From Schinkia azotoformans LMG 9581 (GTDB lineage Bacteria; Bacillota; Bacilli; Bacillales; Bacillaceae_J), in NCBI RefSeq assembly GCF_000307855.1, contig NZ_AJLR01000039.1, forward strand, positions 1 through 64,000: a stretch of 64,000 nt of DNA, read 5' to 3'. How positions within the stretch are numbered: the first letter of the stretch is position 1; every line of letters begins with the position of its first letter. The position numbers were made by a program, and so were the translations under genes. The notes beneath the pieces are model-generated. The model was not told where the DNA came from, ran no database searches, and was given only the letters and a program-made list of their open reading frames with translations. Shown in pieces: positions 55,504 to 64,000 of this stretch.

Positions 55504-56166
55504 TTATTTTGCTGTATCATCAAATACAACATTCAAATCTGCAGCAAGATAAAACTCCTTTTTCTTTTTATTGTATGTATCTGTCAATTCGTTAAACCTT
55601 TCATTTTCCTTCACAACGTTATCATACATCTCATTAATTTTTTTGACCTGCATTTCGAGCTGTTCTAATGTCAGTTCTTCTTTTTGGAACATTTCATATA
55701 ATTCACGGTCCAACGCAATTGCGTTTTTATAATTTTTATAAAGCTTGTCATAAGATTCATAACGTTGATTCATAACCTTTAATAAATCTTCAGCAATGGT
55801 CTTCATTTTTTCATCTTTAAGTTTACCAACTTTTGATTCAGTTAATAAAAACTCTTTTTTAGATGATTCGATACTTTCTTTTTCTTTTTCAATCCTTGAT
55901 TCACGCTCATTAACAACTTCTATAGCCTCTTGGGATAACCCTTTGATTTGTTCGAATTCAGACATCCCCAGCTTAATGATTTTTTCATATATTGTTTGTT
56001 CCTTCTTTTCAAGTTCAACGAGTGGCTGTTGTTGCTTTTCAAAATTGGCTTCCAATCCTACCGCATTTTCTAAATGGGTAAATATTTCTTCTTCAGCTGA
56101 CATGCCGCAACCGGATAATAACGCAATACATGCGATTACAAATAAAAAGTTCTTCATTAAGTACAA
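55504..56166 (-). CDS. ykyA: YkyA family lipoprotein
   Basis: A 220-residue predicted lipoprotein (ALLSGC lipobox, Cys near 20) whose mature part is almost entirely coiled coil and rich in Glu and Lys (about 25-205). It matches the YkyA family. It sits upstream of pdhA in B. subtilis too. The start is TTG, nine bases after aaggagg. Function unknown. Confidence 0.88.
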   Translation of the reverse strand: MYLMKNFLFVIACIALLSGCGMSAEEEIFTHLENAVGLEANFEKQQQPLVELEKKEQTIYEKIIKLGMSEFEQIKGLSQEAIEVVNERESRIEKEKESIESSKKEFLLTESKVGKLKDEKMKTIAEDLLKVMNQRYESYDKLYKNYKNAIALDRELYEMFQKEELTLEQLEMQVKKINEMYDNVVKENERFNELTDTYNKKKKEFYLAADLNVVFDDTAK

Positions 56167-56365
56167 TGGCTTGCTCCTCCTTGTCTCAAAGTATTATTAT
56201 AAGTTCTTGTGTTTCGAATGACAACCTGAATACTGTAATTTCCCATCATTATTTATTTAATTCTATAGTATGCGCTTGTCCAATTAAATAGTCTTTTTTC
56301 TAAAAGGAAAAAATGTGCTAAACTAAATTTACTTATCAAAAGGGAAACATAGGAGGAGACCATAA

Positions 56366-56917
56366 TTGATTACTATGGATGATATTGTCCGCGAAGGACA
56401 TCCGACATTGCGAGAAAAAGCAGCAGATGTTGTTTTGCCAGCATCAACGGAAGATAAAGAAACCCTAACAAAAATGATAGAATTTGTTATTAATAGCCAA
56501 GATCCCGAAATTTCCGCAAAATATGGACTGCGTCCAGGAATCGGGCTTGCGGCACCGCAACTTGGAATTCCTAAAAGAATGATAGCTGTTCACGTTACTG
56601 ATGATAATGATGAGTTATATAGCTATGCTTTATTTAATCCCAAAATTGTCAGTCACTCAACTCAAAAAAGTTATTTAGCCGGCGGTGAAGGATGTTTATC
56701 TGTTGACCGCGAAGTGCCTGGGTTTGTCCCAAGATATGCAAAAATTACAGTGAAAGCTGTTGATTTAGAAGGCAAAGAAGTCAAAATCCGTTTAAAAGGA
56801 TTGCCAGCCATCGTTTTTCAACATGAGATTGATCATTTAAACGGAATTATGTTTTATGACCACATTAATCAAGATGATCCATTCCAAAAACTAGAAGATG
56901 CGATTGTTATCGAATAA
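56366..56917 (+). CDS. def: Peptide deformylase
   Basis: Metalloenzyme that removes the N-formyl group from nascent proteins. The 183-residue protein has all three motifs: [10 protein letters not shown] (about 56-65), GEGCLSVD (about 108-115, with the Cys metal ligand) and QHEIDHLNG (about 152-160, with the His ligands and catalytic Glu). The start is TTG behind aggaggag. It matches the Bacillus YkrB type (type 2, longer than E. coli Def). Confidence 0.97.
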   Translation: MITMDDIVREGHPTLREKAADVVLPASTEDKETLTKMIEFVINSQDPEISAKYGLRPGIGLAAPQLGIPKRMIAVHVTDDNDELYSYALFNPKIVSHSTQKSYLAGGEGCLSVDREVPGFVPRYAKITVKAVDLEGKEVKIRLKGLPAIVFQHEIDHLNGIMFYDHINQDDPFQKLEDAIVIE

Positions 56918-56940
56918 GTAAGTAAATAATACATGAAATT

Positions 56941-56981
56941 GCAAAAAAGGCTGGCGTTTTTTATGTCGGCCTTTTTGCTAT
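56941..56981 (+). terminator. Terminator after def
   Basis: The arms gcaaaaaaggc and ggcctttttgc flank a 16-base loop. It lies 23 bases past the def stop. Confidence 0.75.
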
Positions 56982-57081
56982 GTCGTTTCCATTAACCCCC
57001 ATGAAACAAAAAAAGGATAATACACATAATAAGATCAAATAAAAAACAGTATAAAAATCATGAGAACGGAGATGAATGTAT

Positions 57082-57153
57082 ATGTTCAAGCGATTAAAAG
57101 AAAGAATTAGAGCACATATGAAGGATTTATTTGGTCGAAAAACGATAGCATAA
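57082..57153 (+). CDS. Possible 23-residue cationic peptide
   Basis: A short frame starting MFKRLKERIRAHMKD and ending FGRKTIA, with eight Lys/Arg against two acidic residues, predicted as an amphipathic helix. Ggag lies 10 bases before the ATG, and TATAAA at 57050-57055 could be a -10 box. It occupies the otherwise empty space between def and rpoY. I do not recognise it, and so short a frame could be chance. Confidence 0.4.
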   Translation: MFKRLKERIRAHMKDLFGRKTIA

Positions 57154-57291
57154 CCTTATTTCAAAGAAATGTTTTGGATCGAAAACCTATACCAAAGATA
57201 AGCTTTTGTAGAAAAAAAATGAAAAAGATTTAAATTTCCGCTATAATGAACAAAGATAATTATTTGGAAAAGGCAAGGAGAGATTGTTAGG

Positions 57292-57501
57292 ATGATTTAT
57301 AAAGTATTTTTTCAAGAGATAAAAACTGAAGTACCCGTTCGAGAACGTACAAAAACTATTTATGTAGAAGCAGAATCTGAAAGAGATGTACGGACTAAAT
57401 TAGCGGAAAAAAAATATAATATTGAATTTATTCAAAAGCTTGATGAAGCTCATCTTGAGTATGAAAAGCGATCCGAAAACTTTGTATTGGAGAATGTATA
57501 G
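57292..57501 (+). CDS. rpoY: RNA polymerase epsilon subunit
   Basis: Small RNA polymerase-associated subunit of Firmicutes, 69 residues, beginning [20 protein letters not shown]. It matches the YkzG/RpoY family in length and in the [19 protein letters not shown] block. The ATG follows aaggagagattgttagg. It ends 3 bases before rnjA, the standard rpoY-rnjA pair. Confidence 0.96.
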   Translation: MIYKVFFQEIKTEVPVRERTKTIYVEAESERDVRTKLAEKKYNIEFIQKLDEAHLEYEKRSENFVLENV

Positions 57502-57504
57502 GTT

Positions 57505-59172
57505 ATGAAATTTTTAAAAGAAGATCAAGTTGCAGTATTTGCTTTAGGTGGGATGGGTGAAATTGGAAAAAATACGTATGCCATTCAATATAAGGATGAA
57601 ATCATCGTTATTGACGCCGGTATTAAATTCCCTGAGGACGAGCTGTTAGGGATTGACTATGTAATCCCGGACTATACGTATTTAGTCAAAAATGAAGACA
57701 AGATTAAAGGTGTTTTTATAACACACGGACATGAAGACCACATCGGGGGAATACCTTATTTACTCCGTCAATTAAATGTACCTATTTATGGCGGCAAGCT
57801 CGCTTTAGGTTTAATTAAAAACAAATTGGAAGAGCATGGGTTGTTACGTCAGGCAAAATTAATCGATATTAAAGAGGATGATGTGATAAAATTCCAACAT
57901 TTATCTGTTGGATTTTATCGAACTACCCATAGTATCCCTGATGCCTATGGAATTGTTGTAAATACTCCACAAGGCAATATTGTTCATACCGGTGATTTTA
58001 AATTTGATTTCACCCCTGTTGGTGAACCGGCAAATTTAACAAAAATGGCTGAAATCGGAAAAGAGGGTGTTCTCTGCCTTCTTTCAGATAGTACAAACAG
58101 TGAAATCCCTGATTTTACAATGTCTGAAAGACGTGTTGGCGAGAGCATTCATGAAATCTTCCGTAAAGTAGATGGGCGAATTATTTTTGCGACATTTGCA
58201 TCCAATATTCATCGCCTCCAACAAGTAGTCGAAGCTGCTGTAAAAAACAATCGAAAAGTCGTTGTTTTTGGACGGAGTATGGAAGCAGCAATCCAAATTG
58301 GACTTGATTTAGGCTATATTAAGGCTCCCAAAGATACTTTCATCGAGGCTTCGCAAATTAATCGATTGCCTAGTAATCAGGTCACAATCCTTTGTACAGG
58401 CAGTCAGGGGGAACCAATGGCGGCACTTTCACGTATCGCCAATGGAACCCATCGTCAAATACAAATCAATCCAGGGGATACAGTAGTCTTTTCATCATCA
58501 CCAATACCTGGTAATACTATCAGTGTCAGCCGGGTCATTAATAGTCTATATCGTGCCGGTGCAGAAGTCATTTATGGTCCATTAAGCGATATCCATACGT
58601 CAGGACATGGCGGACAGCAGGAACAGAAACTAATGCTTCGCTTAATGAAACCGAAGTTTTTCATGCCTATTCACGGTGAATACCGGATGCTTAAAATGCA
58701 TACGAAGCTTGCGATTGATTGCGGTGTGCTTCCTGAGAACAATTTTATTATGGATAACGGTGATGTTCTTGCATTAACAAGTAAAGAAGCCTCTGTTGCT
58801 GGAAAAATTACGTCTGGATCGGTTTATGTAGATGGCAACGGTGTCGGTGATATCGGAAATATCGTATTACGTGACCGCCGCATTTTATCCGAAGAAGGTT
58901 TAGTCATCGTAGTCGTAAGTATTGATATGAAGGAATTTAAAATTATGGCTGGGCCGGATTTAATTTCAAGAGGTTTTGTTTATATGAGAGAGTCCAGCGA
59001 TCTTATAAATGATGCGCAAGGCTTAATTGCTAAACATCTTGAAAAAATTATGGAACGTAAAACAACACAATGGTCGGAAATTAAAAATGAAATCACAGAC
59101 GTTTTAGGACCATTTTTATATGAAAAAACAAAACGCAAACCAATGATACTACCAATTATCATGGAAATTTAA
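57505..59172 (+). CDS. rnjA: Ribonuclease J1
   Basis: Metallo-beta-lactamase/beta-CASP RNase with 5'-3' exonuclease and endonuclease activity, central to mRNA decay in Bacillus. The 555-residue protein has the zinc motif [10 protein letters not shown] (about 73-82), HTGDFKFD near 159, the beta-CASP region, and PIHGEYRML near 390. Co-transcribed with rpoY. SR1P, encoded at 46706, is reported to affect its partnership with GapA. Confidence 0.97.
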   Translation: MKFLKEDQVAVFALGGMGEIGKNTYAIQYKDEIIVIDAGIKFPEDELLGIDYVIPDYTYLVKNEDKIKGVFITHGHEDHIGGIPYLLRQLNVPIYGGKLALGLIKNKLEEHGLLRQAKLIDIKEDDVIKFQHLSVGFYRTTHSIPDAYGIVVNTPQGNIVHTGDFKFDFTPVGEPANLTKMAEIGKEGVLCLLSDSTNSEIPDFTMSERRVGESIHEIFRKVDGRIIFATFASNIHRLQQVVEAAVKNNRKVVVFGRSMEAAIQIGLDLGYIKAPKDTFIEASQINRLPSNQVTILCTGSQGEPMAALSRIANGTHRQIQINPGDTVVFSSSPIPGNTISVSRVINSLYRAGAEVIYGPLSDIHTSGHGGQQEQKLMLRLMKPKFFMPIHGEYRMLKMHTKLAIDCGVLPENNFIMDNGDVLALTSKEASVAGKITSGSVYVDGNGVGDIGNIVLRDRRILSEEGLVIVVVSIDMKEFKIMAGPDLISRGFVYMRESSDLINDAQGLIAKHLEKIMERKTTQWSEIKNEITDVLGPFLYEKTKRKPMILPIIMEI

Positions 59173-59175
59173 ATA

Positions 59176-59303
59176 GAAAAGCGGAAGCATCCGTTAAGCG
59201 ACGAATAAGACTTGCGCACATCGACTGAGATAAAGGATATCCGGCGATGTGCAGCGTGAAACCTCTCTTATTGACTTAGTCGCTGGATGCTGGAGCTAGA
59301 CAA
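59176..59303 (+). repeat. Stop-codon-linked repeat, copy F (long form)
   Basis: It reads gaaaagcggaagcatcc at the 5' end and ggatgctggagctagaca at the 3' end, 128 bases. It begins 3 bases after the rnjA stop. The arms agcatcc..agcgac and gtcgct..ggatgct pair. The inner module gcgcacatcgactgagata is shared with copy C and itself pairs with a later gatgtgc. The terminator at 59302 follows directly. Confidence 0.85.
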
Positions 59304-59327
59304 AAACCGCCTTTAGGCGGTTTTTTT
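59302..59327. terminator. Terminator between rnjA and ktrC
   Basis: A 10-bp stem (aaaaaccgcc with ggcggttttt) with a ttta loop and a T-run on the plus strand. It overlaps the ktrC stop. Confidence 0.92.
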
Positions 59328-59991
59328 ATGCATGATCCAATATACTTTTTCCAAATCTATCAATATCTCTATCAGCACCGATCACAATTAAAATATCGCC
59401 CTCTTGGATGATTTCTTTTGCCATAGGCGATACAATAATTTGATTTTGTCTTTTTATGGCAACGACGTTACAGCCAAACTTCGCACGAACATCCATTTCA
59501 ATTAAGGTTTTACCGTCCATTTTTTTGCTTGCCATTAATTCAACAATACTATGTTCATCCGACAATTCAAGATAATCCAAAACATTGGTAGAGATCATAT
59601 TGTTCGCAATTCTTCTACCCATATCGCGTTCCGGATGGACAATTTCATCGGCACCGATTTTGGCAAGCACTTTTTCATGGTAATCATTCAAAGCTTTCAC
59701 CGTTATTTTTTTGACTCCCAATTCCTTTAAGATCAAGGTCGTTAAAATACTTGCTTGGATATTATCACCAATCGCTACGATTACATGGTCAAAATTACGA
59801 ATTCCCAAGTCTTTTAGTGTAGTTTCATCCGTAGTATCAGCCACAACAGCCTGTGAAACAATATTCGAAAATTCATGGACTCTATCTTCATCAATATCAA
59901 TCGCTAACACTTCCATTCCCTCTTGGGCAAGTGTCCGGCAAATGCTCCCGCCGAAACGGCCGAGTCCAATTACGACGAATTCTTTTTTCAT
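59326..59991 (-). CDS. ktrC: Potassium uptake regulatory subunit KtrC
   Basis: Cytoplasmic RCK (TrkA-N plus TrkA-C) subunit that gates a Ktr potassium channel; RCK_C domains of this group bind c-di-AMP. The 221-residue protein has the nucleotide motif VIGLGRFGGSICRTL (about 7-21) and a C-terminal TrkA-C domain (about 140-221). B. subtilis ktrC (ykqB) also neighbours rnjA. No channel subunit gene is next to it. Confidence 0.92.
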   Translation of the reverse strand: MKKEFVVIGLGRFGGSICRTLAQEGMEVLAIDIDEDRVHEFSNIVSQAVVADTTDETTLKDLGIRNFDHVIVAIGDNIQASILTTLILKELGVKKITVKALNDYHEKVLAKIGADEIVHPERDMGRRIANNMISTNVLDYLELSDEHSIVELMASKKMDGKTLIEMDVRAKFGCNVVAIKRQNQIIVSPMAKEIIQEGDILIVIGADRDIDRFGKSILDHA

Positions 59992-60057
59992 TTCTATTCC
60001 TCCATATTATCGTTCGTTCCTGTACACATCATTGTAGCATAATACAGAGGAAAAAAT

Positions 60058-60082
60058 AAAAGGAACCTCTCTGGTTCCTTTC
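60058..60082 (-). terminator. Terminator after ykuS
   Basis: The stem aaaggaacc with ggttccttt around tctct, followed on the minus strand by tattttttcc. Confidence 0.85.
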
Positions 60083-60098
60083 TAAAAGTTATTTTATG

Positions 60099-60344
60099 TT
60101 ATTGATTAATCCGATTGTCAAGCTCTTGACAAATTTGCTCCGCTGTTAGTCCACTTGCTTCAATAACCGGGCCCTTAATAACTGTGTTTGCAATTCCCAT
60201 TACATTATTGTCAAGTCCTGTTACAACGCAGGCATCACAGTCTTTAGCGTCACTTTCTTGCTTTAATTGTACCACTTGGTATCCTTTTTCTTGTAAAGCT
60301 TGTTGAACATCTGTTAAGGATTGTTCCACACCAATCTTTGCCAT
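60099..60344 (-). CDS. ykuS: UPF0180 family protein YkuS
   Basis: An 81-residue protein beginning [25 protein letters not shown], with [17 protein letters not shown] near 36-52. It matches UPF0180 (YkuS) in length and sequence pattern. The ATG at 60344 has aaggaggtgg 8 bases upstream. Function unknown. Confidence 0.9.
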   Translation of the reverse strand: MAKIGVEQSLTDVQQALQEKGYQVVQLKQESDAKDCDACVVTGLDNNVMGIANTVIKGPVIEASGLTAEQICQELDNRINQ

Positions 60345-60397
60345 AACATCATCCACCTCCTTACCTCTACATTTTTTCCTAAAATAGAAAAGTTATA

Positions 60398-61879
60398 CTA
60401 ACTTATCTTCTCTTCGGTTTCAGGCATAAAAAATACGAGAGCTAACGTTAGGATTGCGATAATCAATACACCCCAATAAACGGTGTGCAAGGACATTGTT
60501 AGACCCTCCTGTAGAATGCTTTTTGTAGATTGTACCAATTGGTCCCGCTGCCCTTCATTGAGAAGTGAATTAGCAGTTTCCAACGTGATGGTATCCTCTA
60601 ATCCTTGTTTCATGATAAACGATTGTAGTCTGCTATTTAATAGCCCGCCTAAGAAGGCTGCCCCAACAGCACTTCCTAATGTGCGCATAAACATATTCGC
60701 CGCCGTGGCAATCCCCCTTACATTCCATCCAACCGTGCTTTGAATTGATACAATAAAGGAGGTCGTTGTTAATCCCATACCAAATCCAATAAAGAAGGAA
60801 CCTAAAGCCGCCCAAATCGGTCCTTTTTCCGGCGACAACGTAACGAAAATTAAGGAACCAATTATTAACGCAAATCCACCTGTGACCGTCAATTTACGAT
60901 AACCAATGTTTATAACCATTTTTCCTGCAATTGCAGACGCAATTGGCCAGCCGATCGACATCGTTGTTAAAGTAAAACCGGCAATCATAGGGGACTCTTC
61001 CATTACACCTTGGACAAACGCTGGAAGAAAGCTTGACACTCCCATCATAATGATTCCGGTTGTAAAGGAGGCAAGGTTTGAAATACTGATCGCCCTATAC
61101 TTCCATATATGAAAAGGCATCATCGGTTCTACAGCTTTTTTCTCTTGCAATATAAATAGGATAATGCCCACACTGAACAAAAGGAGCAAGCTAATGATCT
61201 GCCATGAATTCCATGCCCAATGAACTCCTCCTTCAACAAGCACAAGCATTAACGCACTAATAAATATAACTAGCAAAATAGAACCGGGATAATCAATCGT
61301 ATGCTTCTTCTTTTCAACATCTTCATGGAGAAACAGGATAACACCAATAATAGCCAATATACCAAGAGGAATGTTCATCCAAAAAACATAGACCCAGCTA
61401 ACATATTTAACAAAAACACCGCCCAGCACAGGTCCCAATACAGCTGATATTCCCCAAACACTCGATAAATAGCCTTGAATAGAAGCCCGTTCTTCCTTCG
61501 TATAAATATCACCAACAATCGTTGTGGCGATCGGCATAACAGCACCCGCACCAAACCCTTGTATAAATCTAAATAATATAAGCATTTCCATTGATGTAGC
61601 AAAACCGCATAATAAAGAGCCAAGTAGGAAAATGCTGACGCCGACAACGAATACTGGCTTTCTGCCAACTAGATCCGCTATTTTACCGTAAATGAGGATA
61701 GTCGCAACTTGCATTAATAAATACGAGGAGAATACCCAGCTATATAATGAAAAGCCGCCTAAATCAGAAACAATGCTAGGCATAGCTGTAGATACAATCG
61801 TGGCCTCTACTGCAGACATAAACATGGACAGCATTACCGCTGCTAATACGAAAGTTTTCTTAGTTTTCCCTTGACTCAA
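60398..61879 (-). CDS. MFS multidrug exporter, DHA2 (EmrB/QacA) type
   Basis: A 493-residue transporter with about 14 membrane helices. Family motifs are present: motif D1-like SAVEATIVSTAMPSI near 23-37, motif A GKIADLVGRKPVF near 64-76, motif B LILFRFIQGFGAGAVMP near 99-115, and motif C GPVLGGVFVKYVSW near 149-162. These place it in the 14-helix drug:H+ antiporter group. The substrate is unknown. The start is TTG after aaggagg. Confidence 0.9.
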   Translation of the reverse strand: MSQGKTKKTFVLAAVMLSMFMSAVEATIVSTAMPSIVSDLGGFSLYSWVFSSYLLMQVATILIYGKIADLVGRKPVFVVGVSIFLLGSLLCGFATSMEMLILFRFIQGFGAGAVMPIATTIVGDIYTKEERASIQGYLSSVWGISAVLGPVLGGVFVKYVSWVYVFWMNIPLGILAIIGVILFLHEDVEKKKHTIDYPGSILLVIFISALMLVLVEGGVHWAWNSWQIISLLLLFSVGIILFILQEKKAVEPMMPFHIWKYRAISISNLASFTTGIIMMGVSSFLPAFVQGVMEESPMIAGFTLTTMSIGWPIASAIAGKMVINIGYRKLTVTGGFALIIGSLIFVTLSPEKGPIWAALGSFFIGFGMGLTTTSFIVSIQSTVGWNVRGIATAANMFMRTLGSAVGAAFLGGLLNSRLQSFIMKQGLEDTITLETANSLLNEGQRDQLVQSTKSILQEGLTMSLHTVYWGVLIIAILTLALVFFMPETEEKIS

Positions 61880-61914
61880 AGATCAGTACCTCCTTAAAGC
61901 TAAGACTCGTTCTT

Positions 61915-62361
61915 TTATGATTGCATTGATTTATTAAGGTTTTTCGCAAACAATTTGATAATCGTCCTTCTTGTCAGAATTCCTCTAAAAAAACCTTGAT
62001 CATCCTCAATGCATACAAATGGATGATTAATGGTTAATCCTAATGCCCTCATAAAATCATGATTCACTTTTAAAGTCGGTATACTGGAATTCATCACATC
62101 CTCTACTTTCAACTGCGACAACTTTTCCATCTCAAAAGATTGGATTCCAAGCACCGTATCCATAATCATGGTAGTGCTGATTAAACCCTTTAATCTATAC
62201 GCATGATCCAAAACCGGCACCGCCGAATAGCCAGATTTCGTTAATACCAACAAGGCATGCTCAAGCGGATTATCAAATTGAACATGTGCGACCTTATCTG
62301 AACTCACCATTAATTCTTCAATTTTTGTATTTAAGATAATTTCTTTATCAAAACTGTACAT
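61915..62361 (-). CDS. cbpB: c-di-AMP-binding CBS protein CbpB (DarB/YkuL)
   Basis: A 148-residue tandem CBS protein. In B. subtilis DarB binds c-di-AMP and, when free of it, activates Rel and pyruvate carboxylase. The block SSDKVAHVQFDNPLEHALLVLTKSGYSAVPVLD (split across about 20-52) and NHPFVCIEDDQGFFRGILTRR match that family. The ATG at 62361 has aaggggtgggg upstream and gives family length. The pycA gene, one partner, is not at its usual place in this window. Confidence 0.88.
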   Translation of the reverse strand: MYSFDKEIILNTKIEELMVSSDKVAHVQFDNPLEHALLVLTKSGYSAVPVLDHAYRLKGLISTTMIMDTVLGIQSFEMEKLSQLKVEDVMNSSIPTLKVNHDFMRALGLTINHPFVCIEDDQGFFRGILTRRTIIKLFAKNLNKSMQS

Positions 62362-62506
62362 CTGTTGCCCCACCCCTTCTAGAAGTATTATTTCACAGAC
62401 CTCTATTATCATTTTTCTGTAAACGCTTTCTCTAATTCTCCCAATTATAATTGTAACATTAGAAAATAAAACATTTCACTAAAATTGCTCTTTCTTACCA
62501 AAATAA

Positions 62507-62534
62507 AAAGACCATCTCTAAAAAAGAGATAGTC
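62507..62534 (-). terminator. Terminator after ykuJ
   Basis: The stem agaccatctct with agagatagtct (one mismatch) around aaaaa, followed on the minus strand by ttttatttt. Confidence 0.85.
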
Positions 62535-62561
62535 TACTTATAAAAGTACAAACTAAATGGA

Positions 62562-62807
62562 CTATTCGTCTGCACTCATGATTTCAAATACATCAATCGC
62601 GACCATATCAATATTGTCAAATTGATACGTCTTTGGCTTTTCACCAGGAGAATAAACCTCTAACTCAAACATCTTTGTGTGATCAAAATACTTTACACTA
62701 CATTTCTTCTCACCGTTTTTCTCAAAATATCTTTGCTTTGGTTCGACATTATTTTCATCGTCTTGTAATGTCATTAAACGTTTTAAAATCCCATGAAGTA
62801 GTGACAT
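62562..62807 (-). CDS. ykuJ: DUF1797 family protein YkuJ
   Basis: An 81-residue protein beginning MSLLHGILKRLMTLQDDENN, with FEKNGEKKCSVKYFDHTKMFELEVY near 28-52. It matches YkuJ in length and pattern. It lies 200 bases upstream of cbpB on the same strand. Function unknown. Confidence 0.9.
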   Translation of the reverse strand: MSLLHGILKRLMTLQDDENNVEPKQRYFEKNGEKKCSVKYFDHTKMFELEVYSPGEKPKTYQFDNIDMVAIDVFEIMSADE

Positions 62808-62954
62808 TCAACTTCCCCTTTCAACACCATTTAGTTTTAGGATTCACATCCCAGTGTTTGTCCATTCTTTACTTTTCTATTTTGACAAAAAACAACCGGC
62901 TTTACAATCTAAACTATTATCACTTACAATATTTTTTAAAAGGGGGATGTAAAT

Positions 62955-63914
62955 TTGAACAAAAAACCAGTAAATTTAGGCAATAATATTTCATTTTTTG
63001 ATGTTTTTGATCTAGGTATGGAGAATCGCACAGGTACATACGTCATCCATGATGAAAAATTGACAATCGTTGAAACAAGTGCCAGCCCTTCTATTCCATA
63101 TCTTTTAGAAGGACTAAAAAATTTAGAAATTGATCCTTCAGAAATTCATTATATTATTGTAACACATATTCATTTAGATCATGCGGGCGGAGCCGGTTTA
63201 TTATTAAAACAGTGTCCAAACGCAAAAGTCATTGTACATCCTCGCGGGTTTCGTCATCTAATTGATCCATCCCGTTTAATTGCCGGAGCAAGGCTCGTAT
63301 ACGGAGATGACTTTGATCGGCTATATGATCCAATTTATCCTATCCCGGAAGATCGTCTTATCGTGAAACAGGATGGGGAAACACTTGAAATAGGAAAAAG
63401 AACGTTGACCTTCTATGACACCCCAGGCCATGCTAAACATCATTTCAGCATTCACGACAGCCTTTCAAATGGGATCTTTACGGGTGACACAATCGGAATT
63501 TATTATCAAGATGTAGAGGAATTCGATTTCTTCCTTCCATCTACATCACCTAATCAATTTGATCCGGATGATATGCTTCATTCACTGAAGAAAATTGAAG
63601 AATTAAATGTTTCTCTTATATATTTTGGCCATTTTGGCAAAAGTAATAATCCTAGTCTTGTATATTCCGAAATAAAAAAATGGTTACCGGTGTTTGTGGA
63701 AACCGGCAAGGAAATATATCTAGAACATAAGGAAATGACTTTAGAGGAGCTTACACCGTTAATCTCAGAAAACCTTTTTGGAAAAATTAAAGCCTATTTA
63801 TCCGAAAAGAATATTCCGAGTAATCATAAGGTTTATACGATTTTAAAACTTGATATCGATGTTTGCTCGATGGGGCTTGCCGATTATTTTATAAGAATAG
63901 AAAATAAAAAATAG
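62955..63914 (+). CDS. MBL-fold metallo-hydrolase
   Basis: A 319-residue metallo-beta-lactamase-fold protein with THIHLDHAGG (about 73-82), a later metal His in YDTPGHAKHHFSIH near 158, FTGDTIG near 180, and IYFGHFG near 226. This is the glyoxalase II-like branch. A C-terminal helical domain of about 85 residues follows. The start is TTG behind aggggga. The substrate is not known. Confidence 0.87.
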   Translation: MNKKPVNLGNNISFFDVFDLGMENRTGTYVIHDEKLTIVETSASPSIPYLLEGLKNLEIDPSEIHYIIVTHIHLDHAGGAGLLLKQCPNAKVIVHPRGFRHLIDPSRLIAGARLVYGDDFDRLYDPIYPIPEDRLIVKQDGETLEIGKRTLTFYDTPGHAKHHFSIHDSLSNGIFTGDTIGIYYQDVEEFDFFLPSTSPNQFDPDDMLHSLKKIEELNVSLIYFGHFGKSNNPSLVYSEIKKWLPVFVETGKEIYLEHKEMTLEELTPLISENLFGKIKAYLSEKNIPSNHKVYTILKLDIDVCSMGLADYFIRIENKK

Positions 63915-63916
63915 AA

Positions 63917-63950
63917 AAAAATCGGAGCTACAGTAGTGGCTCCGATTTTA
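63917..63950. terminator. Terminator after the MBL-fold gene
   Basis: The stem aaaatcggagc with gctccgatttt around a short loop region. It probably also serves the partial minus-strand gene ending at 63948. Confidence 0.88.
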
Positions 63951-64000
63951 TTTGATGGATGGTTTATCTTCACTTACGAGATAATCGCTAATCTTCCATC
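63948..64000 (-). CDS. Partial gene at the window edge
   Basis: On the minus strand an open frame enters from beyond the window and ends ISDYLVSEDKPSIK before a TAA at 63950-63948. It stops inside the terminator hairpin, as expected for a convergent gene. Only about 17 codons are visible, so no identity can be given. Confidence 0.4.
   Translation of the reverse strand, partial: WKISDYLVSEDKPSIK

Overview
This window is an AT-rich, low-GC Firmicute chromosome segment from an aerobic, endospore-forming member of the Bacillaceae. The evidence is gene content and order close to the Bacillus subtilis spoVD/dcw - ylb - cta - yla - ykt/speA - pdh - rnjA - yku stretch. It includes spoVD, ylbJ, a YhcN/YlaJ-type lipoprotein, bacillithiol synthesis (bshC), a caa3 oxidase, SR1P, RNase J1 and RNA polymerase epsilon. 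Comparisons with B. subtilis are from memory, not from a search. No rRNA, tRNA, CRISPR array, prophage or intact insertion sequence was seen.

Layout, left to right. 1-6300: the start of the division and cell wall cluster on the minus strand (mraZ, rsmH, ftsL, pbpB, spoVD), with a periodic MraZ-box array before mraZ. 6487-12532: bshC, a DUF3397 membrane protein, panE, a GNAT protein (+), a Myb-like RsfA-family regulator, an enoyl-CoA hydratase and the ylbN-rpmF pair. 12645-18283: tmcAL (+), ylbL and ylbK, ylbJ (+), coaD and rsmD. 18586-26516: a large unidentified membrane-anchored protein, then the ylbG-ylbB series, which contains ricF and two CAP-domain secreted proteins. 26538-33987: the ctaG-F-E-D-C genes, ctaB, and divergent ctaA (cytochrome caa3 and heme A). 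33984-41528: ftsW, ylaN, ylaK, ylaJ, ylaL, ylaI, ylaH, bipA and ylaF. The pycA gene expected between ctaA and ftsW is absent. 41540-46625: a suhB-type phosphatase, yktB, yktA, an FMN oxidoreductase and speA. 46638-46923: the SR1 small RNA gene encoding the 39-residue peptide SR1P, with two CcpN-type operator matches. 47062-50133: a DUF1885 protein, an M23 lipoprotein, a polysaccharide-deacetylase lipoprotein and a small lipoprotein. 50312-56166: pdhABCD and ykyA. 56366-64000: def, a possible 23-residue peptide, rpoY-rnjA, ktrC, ykuS, an MFS exporter, a c-di-AMP receptor of the CbpB type, ykuJ and an MBL-fold hydrolase.

How it works together. The region is mostly housekeeping. It makes the septum and spore cortex (PBP2B, FtsL, FtsW, SpoVD) and assembles the terminal oxidase with its heme A. 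It feeds acetyl-CoA through pyruvate dehydrogenase and matures RNA (RNase J1, RsmH, RsmD, TmcAL, RicF). SR1P lies between speA and the pdh operon and is expected to link sugar status to GapA and RNase J1; RNase J1 itself is encoded about 11 kb away.

The most striking structure not explained by genes is a dispersed hairpin-forming repeat, with five full copies and one remnant. Every full copy starts within 0 to 4 bases of a stop codon, in the sense of the upstream gene. Four of the five are followed by a separate hairpin, three of which are clear terminators. I found no obviously new multi-gene system.
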